DNA of 36,689 nt from the NCBI GenBank assembly GCA_947462725.1, contig CANHPZ010000011.1, positions 1-36,689 of the forward strand, written 5' to 3'. Made by a program: the position numbers and the translations under genes. This DNA is from Flavobacteriales bacterium. GTDB taxonomy: Bacteria > Bacteroidota > Bacteroidia > Flavobacteriales_D > Sanyastnellaceae. The notes under the pieces are model-generated. The model was not told the DNA's origin, did no database searches, and saw nothing but the letters and a program-made list of their open reading frames with translations. Below, piece after piece: positions 17,253 to 25,037 of the stretch. The number at the start of each line of letters is the position of its first letter. The first letter of the stretch is position 1.

Positions 17253-17271
17253 CAAAATTATTTTCTATTCC

Positions 17272-18450
17272 TCATTTGAAAGCATCAAACCCGGTCACAT
17301 CCATACCCGTGATGAGCAAGTGGATGTCGTGGGTGCCTTCATAGGTAATCACCGATTCGAGGTTCATCATATGGCGCATAACAGGGTATTCACCTGTGAT
17401 ACCCATTCCGCCGAGCATTTGACGGGCATCGCTCACAATTTGCTTCGCCATGGCGATGTTGTTGCGTTTGGCCATGCTGATTTGAGCAGAAGTAGCGCGA
17501 TTTTCATTGCGCAATTGCCCCAAACGGTATGTGAGCAATTGTGCCTTGGTGATTTCGGTAATCATCTCGGCCAACTTCTTTTGCTGCAATTGGAAAGCTC
17601 CGATTGGCTTGCCAAACTGAATGCGTTCCTTGGAATAGCGAAGAGCCACATCGTAGCAATCGAGTGCCACACCAATGGCGCCCCATGCTATGCCATAACG
17701 AGCAGAATCAAGGCAACCCAGCGGTCCGCCCAAACCTGATTTATTTGGAAGCAAGTTCTCTTTTGGAACCTTTACGTTATCAAAAATCAATTCACCCGTA
17801 TCGCTGGCGCGCAAGCTCCACTTGCCGTGCATGGTTGGCGTGGTGAATCCTTCCATGCCGCGCTCTACAATCAATCCGTGGATACGACCCTCTTCGTTTT
17901 TCGCCCAAACAACGGCGATCTGTGCGAATGGCGCATTACTAATCCACATCTTAGCACCATTGAGCAAATAGTGATCACCCATATCCTTGAAGTTGGTGAG
18001 CATACCACCGGGGTTGCTACCAAAATCAGGCTCTGTCAAACCAAAGCAACCAATCCACTCGCCCGTGGCCAACTTCGGCAAATACTTCATGCGTTGCTCT
18101 TCGTTGCCATACTTGTATATCGGATACATTACGAGTGAACTTTGAACCGAAGCTGTAGATCGCAAACCGCTATCACAACGCTCAAGCTCTTGCATAATCA
18201 ATCCGTAGGATATCTGATCGAGTCCGGCGCCACCGTATTCAGCAGGGATATAAGGACCAAATGCTCCGATTTCTCCCAGCCCCTTCAGCAAGTGTTGTGG
18301 AAACTTTGAATTTTCTGCAGCCTCTTCAATGATTGGCGAAACTTCCTTCTTCACCCATGCACGAGCTGTGTCACGCACGAGCTTATGCTCTTCAGTTAGC
18401 CATTCATCCATCATGTAATAGTCGTGGCCCTGGTATAGATCTGTACGCAT
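17272..18450 (-). CDS. gcdH: Glutaryl-CoA dehydrogenase-type acyl-CoA dehydrogenase
   Basis: This is a FAD enzyme of the acyl-CoA dehydrogenase family, 392 aa. It matches the glutaryl-CoA dehydrogenase group, which oxidises and decarboxylates glutaryl-CoA to crotonyl-CoA in lysine and tryptophan breakdown. Supporting motifs are ERCDSGLRSTASVQSSLVMYPI, with the conserved Arg that binds the glutaryl carboxylate, the flavin-site GCFGLTEPDFGSNPGGM, the MWISNAPFAQIAVVWAK strand, and the catalytic Glu371 in ITYEGTHDIHLL. The ATG at 18450 gives the usual N-terminus ending in LTEEHKLVRDTARAWV. About 140 gene-free bases separate it from rnhA upstream. A strong terminator follows it. Confidence 0.93.
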   Translation of the reverse strand: MRTDLYQGHDYYMMDEWLTEEHKLVRDTARAWVKKEVSPIIEEAAENSKFPQHLLKGLGEIGAFGPYIPAEYGGAGLDQISYGLIMQELERCDSGLRSTASVQSSLVMYPIYKYGNEEQRMKYLPKLATGEWIGCFGLTEPDFGSNPGGMLTNFKDMGDHYLLNGAKMWISNAPFAQIAVVWAKNEEGRIHGLIVERGMEGFTTPTMHGKWSLRASDTGELIFDNVKVPKENLLPNKSGLGGPLGCLDSARYGIAWGAIGVALDCYDVALRYSKERIQFGKPIGAFQLQQKKLAEMITEITKAQLLTYRLGQLRNENRATSAQISMAKRNNIAMAKQIVSDARQMLGGMGITGEYPVMRHMMNLESVITYEGTHDIHLLITGMDVTGFDAFK

Positions 18451-18478
18451 TGTGTATTGAATGTTTTATCAGATTGTG

Positions 18479-18570
18479 CTTCGGCTTTTCCGAAGTCGGC
18501 GCGAATGTACAACGGCCATGTGTCAACAGCCAACAAAAAGGACGAAGGGCGAAGGGCTAAGGGCCACTCA
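18479..18570. other. Intergenic segment between rnhA and gcdH with a small hairpin and short tandem repeats
   Basis: CTTCGG (18479-18484) and CCGAAG (18490-18495) can form a 6-bp stem with a 5-base loop in the gcdH leader. A Purine-rich stretch around 18540-18565 repeats GAAGGGC-like units (GAAGGGC, GAAGGGC, TAAGGGC). No T-run follows the hairpin, so it is not a convincing terminator. No function can be assigned. Confidence 0.35.
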
Positions 18571-18589
18571 CATCGTCTTTGGCCCATCT

Positions 18590-19048
18590 CTACTTATTCG
18601 CCTCATACCACGAATCCACCAACAAATGACTGCCCACGCTGGCCTCCACCGCGAGGAAGTCGCAACGTTCGTTCATCGGGTGACCGTTATGTCCTTTGAT
18701 CCACTTAAAACGCACTTGGTGCCGAGCCGCCACCAACAGATAGCGCTTCCACAAATCCGGGTTCTTCACATCCTTCCAACCCTTGCGCACCCAACCTTGT
18801 ATCCACTTCTTCTCGACGGAATCCACAACATATTTCGAATCTGAATAAACCGTCACATCACAGCCCTCCTGCTTCAGCATTTCCAGGCAAACGATAACGC
18901 TGAGCAACTCCATTCTGTTGTTGGTGGTTAATCGAAAACCTTGACTGATTTCCTTGTAATGCGGGCCACTTTGCATGATAGCGCCGTAACCGCCAGGGCC
19001 AGGATTGCCCTTAGCTGCGCCGTCGGTGTAAATGGTAATACTTGTCAT
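18590..19048 (-). CDS. rnhA: Ribonuclease HI
   Basis: RNase HI cleaves the RNA strand of RNA-DNA hybrids such as R-loops and primers. The 152-aa product is full length for the bacterial enzyme. The four catalytic acids are visible as Asp9 (TIYTDGAAKGNPGPGGYGA), Glu47 (TTNNRMELL), Asp70 (VYSDSKYV) and Asp130 (NERCD), with the conserved His120 in WIKGHNGHP. The basic handle region KKWIQGWVRKGWKD is also present, and there is no added N-terminal hybrid-binding domain. The gene begins 9 bases after the end of marC on the same strand, so the two are likely co-transcribed. Confidence 0.97.
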   Translation of the reverse strand: MTSITIYTDGAAKGNPGPGGYGAIMQSGPHYKEISQGFRLTTNNRMELLSVIVCLEMLKQEGCDVTVYSDSKYVVDSVEKKWIQGWVRKGWKDVKNPDLWKRYLLVAARHQVRFKWIKGHNGHPMNERCDFLAVEASVGSHLLVDSWYEANK

Positions 19049-19057
19049 ACAAAGGGG

Positions 19058-19636
19058 TTACCCCAATAGGTGTTGAATGTTGTTGGAGAAAAGCTTAACC
19101 GCTATGGCGAGCAAGATGATTCCAAAGATTTTCTCCATCACACTAATGCCCGCCACGCCCAACCAACGCTCCAGTCGATTGGTGAGTTTGAGCACAATAA
19201 AAATCAACGGCATATTGAGCGCAATGGCAATGAGAATGTTGATCTGATGGTACTCAGCTCCCAATGAAATCAAGGTCGAAAATGTACCTGCTCCAGCAAT
19301 AATGGGGAAAGCAAGCGGAACTATGGAAGCCGCGCCCTCTGTTCCTTCCTTCTGTTTGAAAATCTTAATACCCAATACCATTTCCATCGCGATGAAAAAC
19401 AGAATGATGGAACCGGCAACGGCAAACGAGTTCACATCAACACCAAATAAAAAAAGAAAGCGCTCGCCGAGAAACAGGAACACAACCATGAGCAAGAATG
19501 AAACAAGCGTAGTGGTTATGGGTTGAATGTTCCCGGTGGTATTCTTGATCTTGACAATCACCGGAATGCTGCCGATAATGTCGATCACAGCAAACAACAC
19601 CATAAAGCAAGAGCCTATTTCTTTCCAATCGATCAT
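19058..19636 (-). CDS. MarC family integral membrane protein
   Basis: This polytopic inner-membrane protein of the MarC/YchE/YhgN family has about six hydrophobic segments. From the ATG at 19636 the product is 192 aa and begins MIDWKEIGSCFMVLFAVIDIIGSIPVI, which matches the family opening with its conserved Asp and Pro. The frame stays open to 19672 but those 12 extra residues are not typical. Further family features are the SIILFFIAMEMVLGI helix and VPLAFPIIAGAGTFSTLI. The molecular function of MarC proteins is not settled. It precedes rnhA by 9 bases. Confidence 0.92.
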   Translation of the reverse strand: MIDWKEIGSCFMVLFAVIDIIGSIPVIVKIKNTTGNIQPITTTLVSFLLMVVFLFLGERFLFLFGVDVNSFAVAGSIILFFIAMEMVLGIKIFKQKEGTEGAASIVPLAFPIIAGAGTFSTLISLGAEYHQINILIAIALNMPLIFIVLKLTNRLERWLGVAGISVMEKIFGIILLAIAVKLFSNNIQHLLG

Positions 19637-19679
19637 GGTGGGCAAAAATAGGCACGTTGGTGAATTTACCATCCGTAGG

Positions 19680-19708
19680 GTCGCCCCAACCAGCGTCGCC
19701 CCAACCAG
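19680..19708. repeat. Two-copy 14-bp tandem repeat between purN and marC
   Basis: GTCGCCCCAACCAG occurs twice exactly, at 19680-19693 and 19695-19708, giving a 15-base period. It is in the 98-base gap between purN and marC. It could be slippage debris or a paired protein-binding site; the sequence gives no further clue. Confidence 0.7.
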
Positions 19709-19734
19709 GTTAGACCATTCAATTAAAACCTAAT

Positions 19735-20295
19735 TCACAACAACGATTCTATCACTTTCGGAAACCATTCCATTTCGAGCGCACGCACCTTCATTTCTAT
19801 GGCATGCGCATCATCGTCGGAGGCAATAGACACCTTGTGCTGAGCGACAATCGCTCCTTCATCATACTGTTCATTCACATAGTGAATCGTAATGCCGGAT
19901 TCAGTTTCTCCCGCTGCAAAAACAGCATCGTGCACAAAATGCCCATACATGCCTTTGCCTCCATATTTGGGCAATAGCGAAGGATGAATATTGATGATAC
20001 GCTGCGGAAAATGCTGAACCATCGCGGCAGGAACTTTCCATAGAAAACCTGCCAGCACAATCAAATCCACTTTCAGAGCCTTCAGCTCATCAATAAAATC
20101 ATTACTTAATCTGAAATTTTCCTTGGTGATAAGTTGAGTTGGAATAGCATGTCGAGCCGCTATATCCAGCACACCTGCATCGCTGCGATTGGAGGCGATA
20201 AGCACCACTTCCATCTTGTCTGAACCTTTGAAATAGGAAAGGATATTGGCGGCATTACTTCCTGCGCCTGAGGCTAAGATGGCTACTCGCTTCAC
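19735..20295 (-). CDS. purN: Phosphoribosylglycinamide formyltransferase
   Basis: PurN transfers a formyl group from 10-formyltetrahydrofolate to GAR in purine biosynthesis. The family opening (V)KRVAILASGAGSNAANIL starts at a GTG at 20295, giving 186 aa, close to the usual length. An ATG at 20352 in the same frame would add 19 atypical residues and overlap the kinase gene by 35 bases, so I prefer the GTG. Catalytic residues are seen in INIHPSLLP (Asn and His) and in the DEGAIVAQ segment (Asp), with the folate-pocket VLAGFLWKVP strand between. The GTG lies 22 bases after the stop of the hybrid kinase gene on the same strand. Confidence 0.95.
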   Translation of the reverse strand: MKRVAILASGAGSNAANILSYFKGSDKMEVVLIASNRSDAGVLDIAARHAIPTQLITKENFRLSNDFIDELKALKVDLIVLAGFLWKVPAAMVQHFPQRIINIHPSLLPKYGGKGMYGHFVHDAVFAAGETESGITIHYVNEQYDEGAIVAQHKVSIASDDDAHAIEMKVRALEMEWFPKVIESLL

Positions 20296-20317
20296 TGTGT
20301 TTTTTCGCAAAAGTATA

Positions 20318-22195
20318 TCAACCGACAAAGATGAACCCGTAGATTTTTTCATACAGCAGTTCAGGTTGAAATGGTTTGGATACGTAATCGTTCATACCGA
20401 TTTCCAAACTCCGCTCATGCTCGCCGTTGAGCGCGTTTGCAGAAAGGCCAATTACAGGAACACTCAACTTCATTTGATTGCGTATAATCATGGTGGCTTC
20501 AAATCCATCCATCAGCGGCATTTGCAAATCCATCAACACAAGATCATAGGTGCTTTGCTTTAATCGCTCAATCGCATCAATACCATCCTCACTGATTTCG
20601 GTATGCGCATTCCAAGATTTCAGCAAAGCCATAGCCAAGTATTGATTCACTTTATTATCCTCCACCAACAGGATGCGCGCGCCACGCAAATCCGGCTTAA
20701 ACTCCACCTCCTGCGTTGCCACTGCTTCAGCACGCTTCAATGGTATGGTAAAGTAGAATTTCGATCCACTGTTCTTCTCGCTGCGCAGCGCCAACTCTCC
20801 TCCCATCATCTCTACAATCTTCTTGGAGATAGAAAGTCCAAGTCCGGTGCCGCCATATTTCCGTGTGGTGCTCGAATCCTCTTGAGTGAATGCCTGGAAA
20901 ATCGCGGCTTGACGCTCCGCAGCAATGCCAATTCCAGTATCGGTTACTGTAAACCTAATCAGTTGCGACGCTTCATTTTCATCGGATAAATCAATGGCTA
21001 AATCAATGCTGCCTTGTGGTGTAAACTTGATGGCGTTGCTGATTAAGTTCGTGAGTACCTGATTTAACCGATGCACATCACCCGATAGCCTCTCCGCAAT
21101 TCCATCAGCAACTCGGCAAGAAAATTCCAATCCCCTATCGACTGCTTTCAGATTAAGCGCCTTGGTGAGCTCGCCAAAATTCTCTTTCGGCGAAAAAGCT
21201 ATCTGTTCTAGTTCCACCTTTCCACTTTCGATGCGCGACACATCCAATAAATCATCGATGAGCACTAACAAGCCATTCGAAGAAAAGCGCATGTTTTTCA
21301 AATACTCGTGCTGCTGTTCCGTGAGCTCCGTATTCGAAAGCAACGACGACATGCCAACGATAGCATTAATCGGTGTTCGCAGTTCGTGACTCACGTTGGC
21401 CAAAATTGTTTTCCGCAATTCCAAACCAGCTTCGGCCGCCTTCTTGGCATCGCGCATTTCGCGTTCCAAATTTTTCTGCCGCGTAATATCAAACACAACA
21501 ATAACTCCACCTTCCACTGCACCCTTATCATCAAACAATGGGGCTGTTGTGCATAGTAGCCATACCTCCTTATTGCCCTTTGCAACCAAGGGCGCTTCAA
21601 ATACACTGTTACTTGATATAAACTCAAAGCTGCGGACAATATCCAATTCGTCGGCTAAAATTGGCGCCATTTGAAAATCGGCTGCCGTGAGGCCCACCAA
21701 CTCTTCCGATTGCTGATCAAATATCTCAGCGAATCGCTTCTCGACATGCGTGAGCTTACCACGCGCGTCGTAACGCGCCATGCCCAAATTCAAACTCTCA
21801 ATAATATCTGTCAGTCGCTGCTCCGACTGCGCCTTACGCGACTCGGCAACATGACGCTTGGCAACTTCTTCCTGAATTACATCCGCGAGTTGCAGCAGAT
21901 CCTCATTGGCCATAATCTGCTGGTCTGAAAACAACGACCGCGCAGCATACTTAAGCGACTCTAATACATTCGACTGCTGTAGCAAAAGATCATTCAATGC
22001 ATTCTTCTTGGACAACAACTCATCACTGCTCTCGCGCATGGCAGTTTCCATAAGCACCCGATCATTATCGAAATGATTATAGCTGTTGTTGATGGCTTGA
22101 AAAAGTTCCTCCATTTCACCGGGCATCTCAGGATAACCCGGAAAAAACTTCTTCAACTGCCTCTCTAATAATCGATGATAACCTTTGCCCGTCAT
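20318..22195 (-). CDS. Soluble hybrid histidine kinase (PAS-HisKA-HATPase-REC)
   Basis: This 625-aa protein has no membrane segment. Residues 1-125 are mostly helical with coiled-coil character. A PAS domain follows (about 126-240), then HisKA with phosphoacceptor His270 in ANVSHELRTPINAIVGM. The HATPase_c domain has N-box LTNLISNAIKF (Asn387), G1 DTGIGI and G2 GGTGLGLSISKK. A C-terminal receiver has the acidic pair in LLVEDNKVNQ, phosphoacceptor Asp556 in LMDLQMPLMDG and the conserved Lys in YVSKPFQP. No DNA-binding or enzymatic output domain follows, so the phosphate must be relayed to another protein. Its start ATG overlaps the stop of the FIST gene by four bases, which strongly suggests that the FIST protein is its sensory partner. 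Confidence 0.95.
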   Translation of the reverse strand: MTGKGYHRLLERQLKKFFPGYPEMPGEMEELFQAINNSYNHFDNDRVLMETAMRESSDELLSKKNALNDLLLQQSNVLESLKYAARSLFSDQQIMANEDLLQLADVIQEEVAKRHVAESRKAQSEQRLTDIIESLNLGMARYDARGKLTHVEKRFAEIFDQQSEELVGLTAADFQMAPILADELDIVRSFEFISSNSVFEAPLVAKGNKEVWLLCTTAPLFDDKGAVEGGVIVVFDITRQKNLEREMRDAKKAAEAGLELRKTILANVSHELRTPINAIVGMSSLLSNTELTEQQHEYLKNMRFSSNGLLVLIDDLLDVSRIESGKVELEQIAFSPKENFGELTKALNLKAVDRGLEFSCRVADGIAERLSGDVHRLNQVLTNLISNAIKFTPQGSIDLAIDLSDENEASQLIRFTVTDTGIGIAAERQAAIFQAFTQEDSSTTRKYGGTGLGLSISKKIVEMMGGELALRSEKNSGSKFYFTIPLKRAEAVATQEVEFKPDLRGARILLVEDNKVNQYLAMALLKSWNAHTEISEDGIDAIERLKQSTYDLVLMDLQMPLMDGFEATMIIRNQMKLSVPVIGLSANALNGEHERSLEIGMNDYVSKPFQPELLYEKIYGFIFVG

Positions 22196-23319
22196 TCAAT
22201 CTCGTGATAAGTAGTTATCGTCATGGTCTGATTGTGCAATGAACATTGCGTGCTGCCCAGCTGAGGCGAAATTTCACCATTCGAATAAAACCCGGTATAG
22301 GCCGCACCGGCTCCAAAATATTGGCATACAGATTCAACTTCCTCTTCAATGCGCTGATCGAGTACAATCTTGCGCCCCACGCAACTCACCATAATGACGA
22401 GCTCCGGTGATTGATCTTGCGATTGCTCTGCGGCTCGCGCAGCACCATCTATCAAACGATCAAAATTGGCCATCATAAATTGCACCTGTGCCCCCTCGGG
22501 AATATTACCGGCAAATCGCAAGGTACCCGCTTCTTCGTCAATACTCAAAATGGTTCGAACCAATTGACTTTGGTTATCATCCCCCAAAATACAGAGCGGA
22601 AACAACAAGGCCGAACCCGGCAGCTCGCTTGCGCGCGGCCCCAAGTAGCGCTTGTAAATCGACAAGGCATTCTCACCATCCAACTCATACAGCACATTAT
22701 CGGTGGCCTTAGTCACTTGTCGAACCGGACCGAATAAATCCCAACCTCCGTGAGAACCATGTGTGATGCGCAGTTTGTCTCCATAAAAACCAATTGCAAC
22801 AATGCGATTGGATTGTGGATTCTTGTTGGCTCCAACCAGAGTCTTTGTAAATCTTCCCGCATCAGCCGCCAATCCGCCGGTCACAACTACATGATCAGGC
22901 AATTGGCTATTTATTCCGCGAACCAAATCATCGCCATTCACTGAAATTCCATCCGACAACACCATGATGTGACACAGGTCTGCAGCATATAGATCTTCTG
23001 TTATGCTCAAACCGCAATCATAGCTGGAGGCACAATCATTCACATCACTATCTATTACACGGAGACGCGTTTTATCAAAACGACAGGCACTCACACTCAC
23101 CGTGTGATCATGCACTTCTTCGCCATGTATTTCACCTGCAGTGCTGGCCATTACAACCTCAGCATCAGGATACATTTTGCGAATTTCACCATACACATTA
23201 TCGTTGGCCAAGGCATCAACACCTCCAAAAGCCAATACCAGATTAGGTTTGAAATCGGCTATCGATAGCGGATCTAACCAACCCTTACCTTCACTCCATA
23301 AATGTTGTTTTACTTGCAT
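22192..23319 (-). CDS. FIST-domain sensory protein
   Basis: The 375-aa product has the two-part FIST architecture. FIST_N covers about residues 25-215 (PNLVLAFGG, then ASTAGEIHG, then VVTGGLAADAGRF with FYGDKLRITHGSHGGW). FIST_C covers about 225-355 (YKRYLGPRASELPGSALLFPLCI, RFAGNIPEGAQVQFM, and the end VCQYFGAGAAYTGFYSNGEISP). FIST domains were described as ligand-sensing modules linked to signal-transduction genes, with small molecules such as amino acids proposed as ligands. There is no signal peptide or membrane segment, so it senses a cytoplasmic cue. It is translationally coupled (ATGA, 22192-22195) to the hybrid kinase and is the first gene of this minus-strand run, divergent from gldA across 157 bases. 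Confidence 0.93.
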   Translation of the reverse strand: MQVKQHLWSEGKGWLDPLSIADFKPNLVLAFGGVDALANDNVYGEIRKMYPDAEVVMASTAGEIHGEEVHDHTVSVSACRFDKTRLRVIDSDVNDCASSYDCGLSITEDLYAADLCHIMVLSDGISVNGDDLVRGINSQLPDHVVVTGGLAADAGRFTKTLVGANKNPQSNRIVAIGFYGDKLRITHGSHGGWDLFGPVRQVTKATDNVLYELDGENALSIYKRYLGPRASELPGSALLFPLCILGDDNQSQLVRTILSIDEEAGTLRFAGNIPEGAQVQFMMANFDRLIDGAARAAEQSQDQSPELVIMVSCVGRKIVLDQRIEEEVESVCQYFGAGAAYTGFYSNGEISPQLGSTQCSLHNQTMTITTYHEIE

Positions 23320-23451
23320 GCATTGTGATATTGGTGATCGAAAAGGAAAACACTCGACATAAGTCGCGTAATTTTCAGGCTCAAGTTAACCCCAAAGCAT
23401 CCAACTATCAGCATGTTTATGTCAGCGCACATGGAAAAACGCTAAATGCAT

Positions 23452-23459
23452 TAGGTTTG
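23452..23459 (+). promoter_or_regulatory. Possible -7 element upstream of gldA
   Basis: TAGGTTTG matches the Bacteroidota -7 consensus TAnnTTTG exactly and lies 17 bases before the gldA ATG. No good TTTG/TTG -33 element is found at the usual distance, so this is a weak candidate. Confidence 0.35.
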
Positions 23460-23476
23460 CGCCATATCTGCAGCAC

Positions 23477-24196
23477 ATGTCTATTTCAGTTAAAGGTGTA
23501 TCAAAAGTGTATGGCTCACAACGCGCTCTGAATGAGGTTTCATTCGAAATTGGTCAGGGAAAAATCGTTGGATTCCTGGGCCCCAACGGCGCAGGAAAGA
23601 GCACTATGATGAAAATTATCACATGCTACATTCCACCAACATCAGGAAAAGTAGATGTATGCGGCTATGATGTTATGGAGCAAAGCACCGATGCCAAGCG
23701 ATGCATTGGCTACTTGCCCGAACACAACCCACTCTACACGGATATGTATGTGCGCGAATACCTCTCCTTTGTGGGCGGCATGTATCGCATTCCAAATCTT
23801 AAGCAGCGTGTTGAAGAGATGATAGAAACCGTGGGCCTGCAAGTGGAGGCGCACAAGAAAATTGAAACACTGTCGAAGGGATATCGTCAACGCGTAGGAC
23901 TTGCGCAAGCCATGATTCACGATCCGCAGGTACTCATTCTTGATGAGCCAACCAGCGGACTCGACCCCAATCAACTGGCTGAGATACGCGAACTGATTGT
24001 TTCTATCGGCCGCAAAAAAACGGTGATGCTTTCAACGCATATCATGCAAGAAGTAGAAGCCATGTGCGATCACGCACTCATCATCGATCGCGGAAATATT
24101 GTGGCTGAAAACCTCGTGATGAGCGAACTCGCGAAAACCGATCGCAAACTCGAAGACATTTTCAAAGAGGTTACGCAAAAGGCTCAGGCCTTGTAA
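23477..24196 (+). CDS. gldA: GldA-like gliding motility ABC transporter ATPase (short form)
   Basis: This ABC ATPase closely matches GldA, which in Flavobacterium partners GldF and GldG in gliding motility. Walker A is GFLGPNGAGKSTMM (about 33-46), the Q-loop region is IGYLPEHNPLYTDMYV, the ABC signature is LSKGYRQRVGLAQAM, Walker B is VLILDEPTSGLDP, and the switch His is in MLSTHIMQEVEAMCD. The product is 239 aa. GldA proteins are, from memory, about 300 aa with a C-terminal extra domain before the final LEEIF-type helix. Here the chain passes from DRGNIVAENLVMSELAKTD straight into LEDIFKEVTQ, so that domain appears to be missing. gldF and gldG are not adjacent. The 3' end overlaps nadE by 13 bases in the convergent direction. 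Confidence 0.8.
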   Translation: MSISVKGVSKVYGSQRALNEVSFEIGQGKIVGFLGPNGAGKSTMMKIITCYIPPTSGKVDVCGYDVMEQSTDAKRCIGYLPEHNPLYTDMYVREYLSFVGGMYRIPNLKQRVEEMIETVGLQVEAHKKIETLSKGYRQRVGLAQAMIHDPQVLILDEPTSGLDPNQLAEIRELIVSIGRKKTVMLSTHIMQEVEAMCDHALIIDRGNIVAENLVMSELAKTDRKLEDIFKEVTQKAQAL

Positions 24197-24984
24197 GCTG
24201 CAGGAATCAAGCACACCGGAATCGGCTGCATCTTATGCTGGTTGGCCTTGTGCATGCGCAAGTAAATACTCAGCACTTCGCATTGACGCGCACTTAAATG
24301 AACTGCAGGCTCCTCGCCATTTTCCTCCACATAGCTCATTGCCCACTCCAATTCCGGATAACTCGCACCAATCTGATCTTCATCGGTGCGGTCATCACCC
24401 CACAATCCGTCGGTTGGTGCTGCTTTCAAAATGGATGGCACCACACCCAAATGCGCAGCTAAAGCATACACTTCTGTTTTGGTTAGATCGGCAATAGGAG
24501 AAAGATCAACACCACCATCGCCGTACTTGGTATAAAATCCAACTCCGAAATCCTCAATCTTGTTGCCCGTGCCTGCCACCAACATGCCATGTACACCAGC
24601 GAAGTAATACAGCGTGCTCATGCGCAAACGAGCGCGCGTATTGGCGTCTGTGAGTTGTTGAGTATGCGCATCTTCCGACACCTCGCCCATCGACTGCTTG
24701 AAGAGTTCGTAAGAAGGAGTAAGATCCACACGCGCATCGGTCACCAAGGGAAAGTTCTTTTTCAACCACGTGATATGTTCCTGCGCGCGTCCTACCTGGC
24801 TGGCGGCTTGGTGAATGGGCATCTCCAACACCTTTACAGGTTTGCCTGTGAGGGCGCACAATGTAGAAGTTAGCGCAGAGTCGATGCCACCACTGATGCC
24901 CACCACAAATCCGTGTGTGCGGCTAGATTCGGCGTAGGCCTTCAACCACGCAACGATATGTTCGGATACAGTTTGATAATTCAT
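24184..24984 (-). CDS. nadE: Ammonia-dependent NAD+ synthetase
   Basis: NadE converts deamido-NAD to NAD+ with ATP and ammonia. The 266-aa product from the ATG at 24984 has the PP-loop FVVGISGGIDSALTSTL, the ARLRMSTLYYFAG helix, GTGNKIEDFGVGFYTKYGDGGVDLSPIADLTKTEVYALA and the DGLWGDDRTDEDQIG loop. No glutaminase domain is attached. The frame is open to a TTG at 25005, but that codon lies inside a terminator stem, so the ATG is preferred. The start codon follows the T-run of that terminator by only about six bases, so the source of its transcript is unclear. In some Flavobacteriales nadE is found near gldB, as here. Confidence 0.96.
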   Translation of the reverse strand: MNYQTVSEHIVAWLKAYAESSRTHGFVVGISGGIDSALTSTLCALTGKPVKVLEMPIHQAASQVGRAQEHITWLKKNFPLVTDARVDLTPSYELFKQSMGEVSEDAHTQQLTDANTRARLRMSTLYYFAGVHGMLVAGTGNKIEDFGVGFYTKYGDGGVDLSPIADLTKTEVYALAAHLGVVPSILKAAPTDGLWGDDRTDEDQIGASYPELEWAMSYVEENGEEPAVHLSARQCEVLSIYLRMHKANQHKMQPIPVCLIPAAYKA

Positions 24985-24990
24985 AGAAAC

Positions 24991-25020
24991 AAAAAGTCCC
25001 GCCAAAGATGGCAGGACTTT
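24991..25020 (-). terminator. Terminator-like hairpin between the barrel gene and nadE
   Basis: Arms at 25010-25020 and 24993-25003 form an 11-bp stem on the minus-strand RNA with one U-G wobble and a 6-base loop. TTTTT follows on that strand. It is 17 bases beyond the stop of the outer-membrane protein gene and ends about six bases before the nadE ATG. It may also act as an attenuator for nadE. Confidence 0.8.
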
Positions 25021-25037
25021 CTCTTCATCGCTGCTGA

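Noticed and set aside
18479-18495. Hairpin as terminator of rnhA
   Set aside because: Only a 6-bp stem, about 95 bases past the rnhA stop, with no T-run after it.
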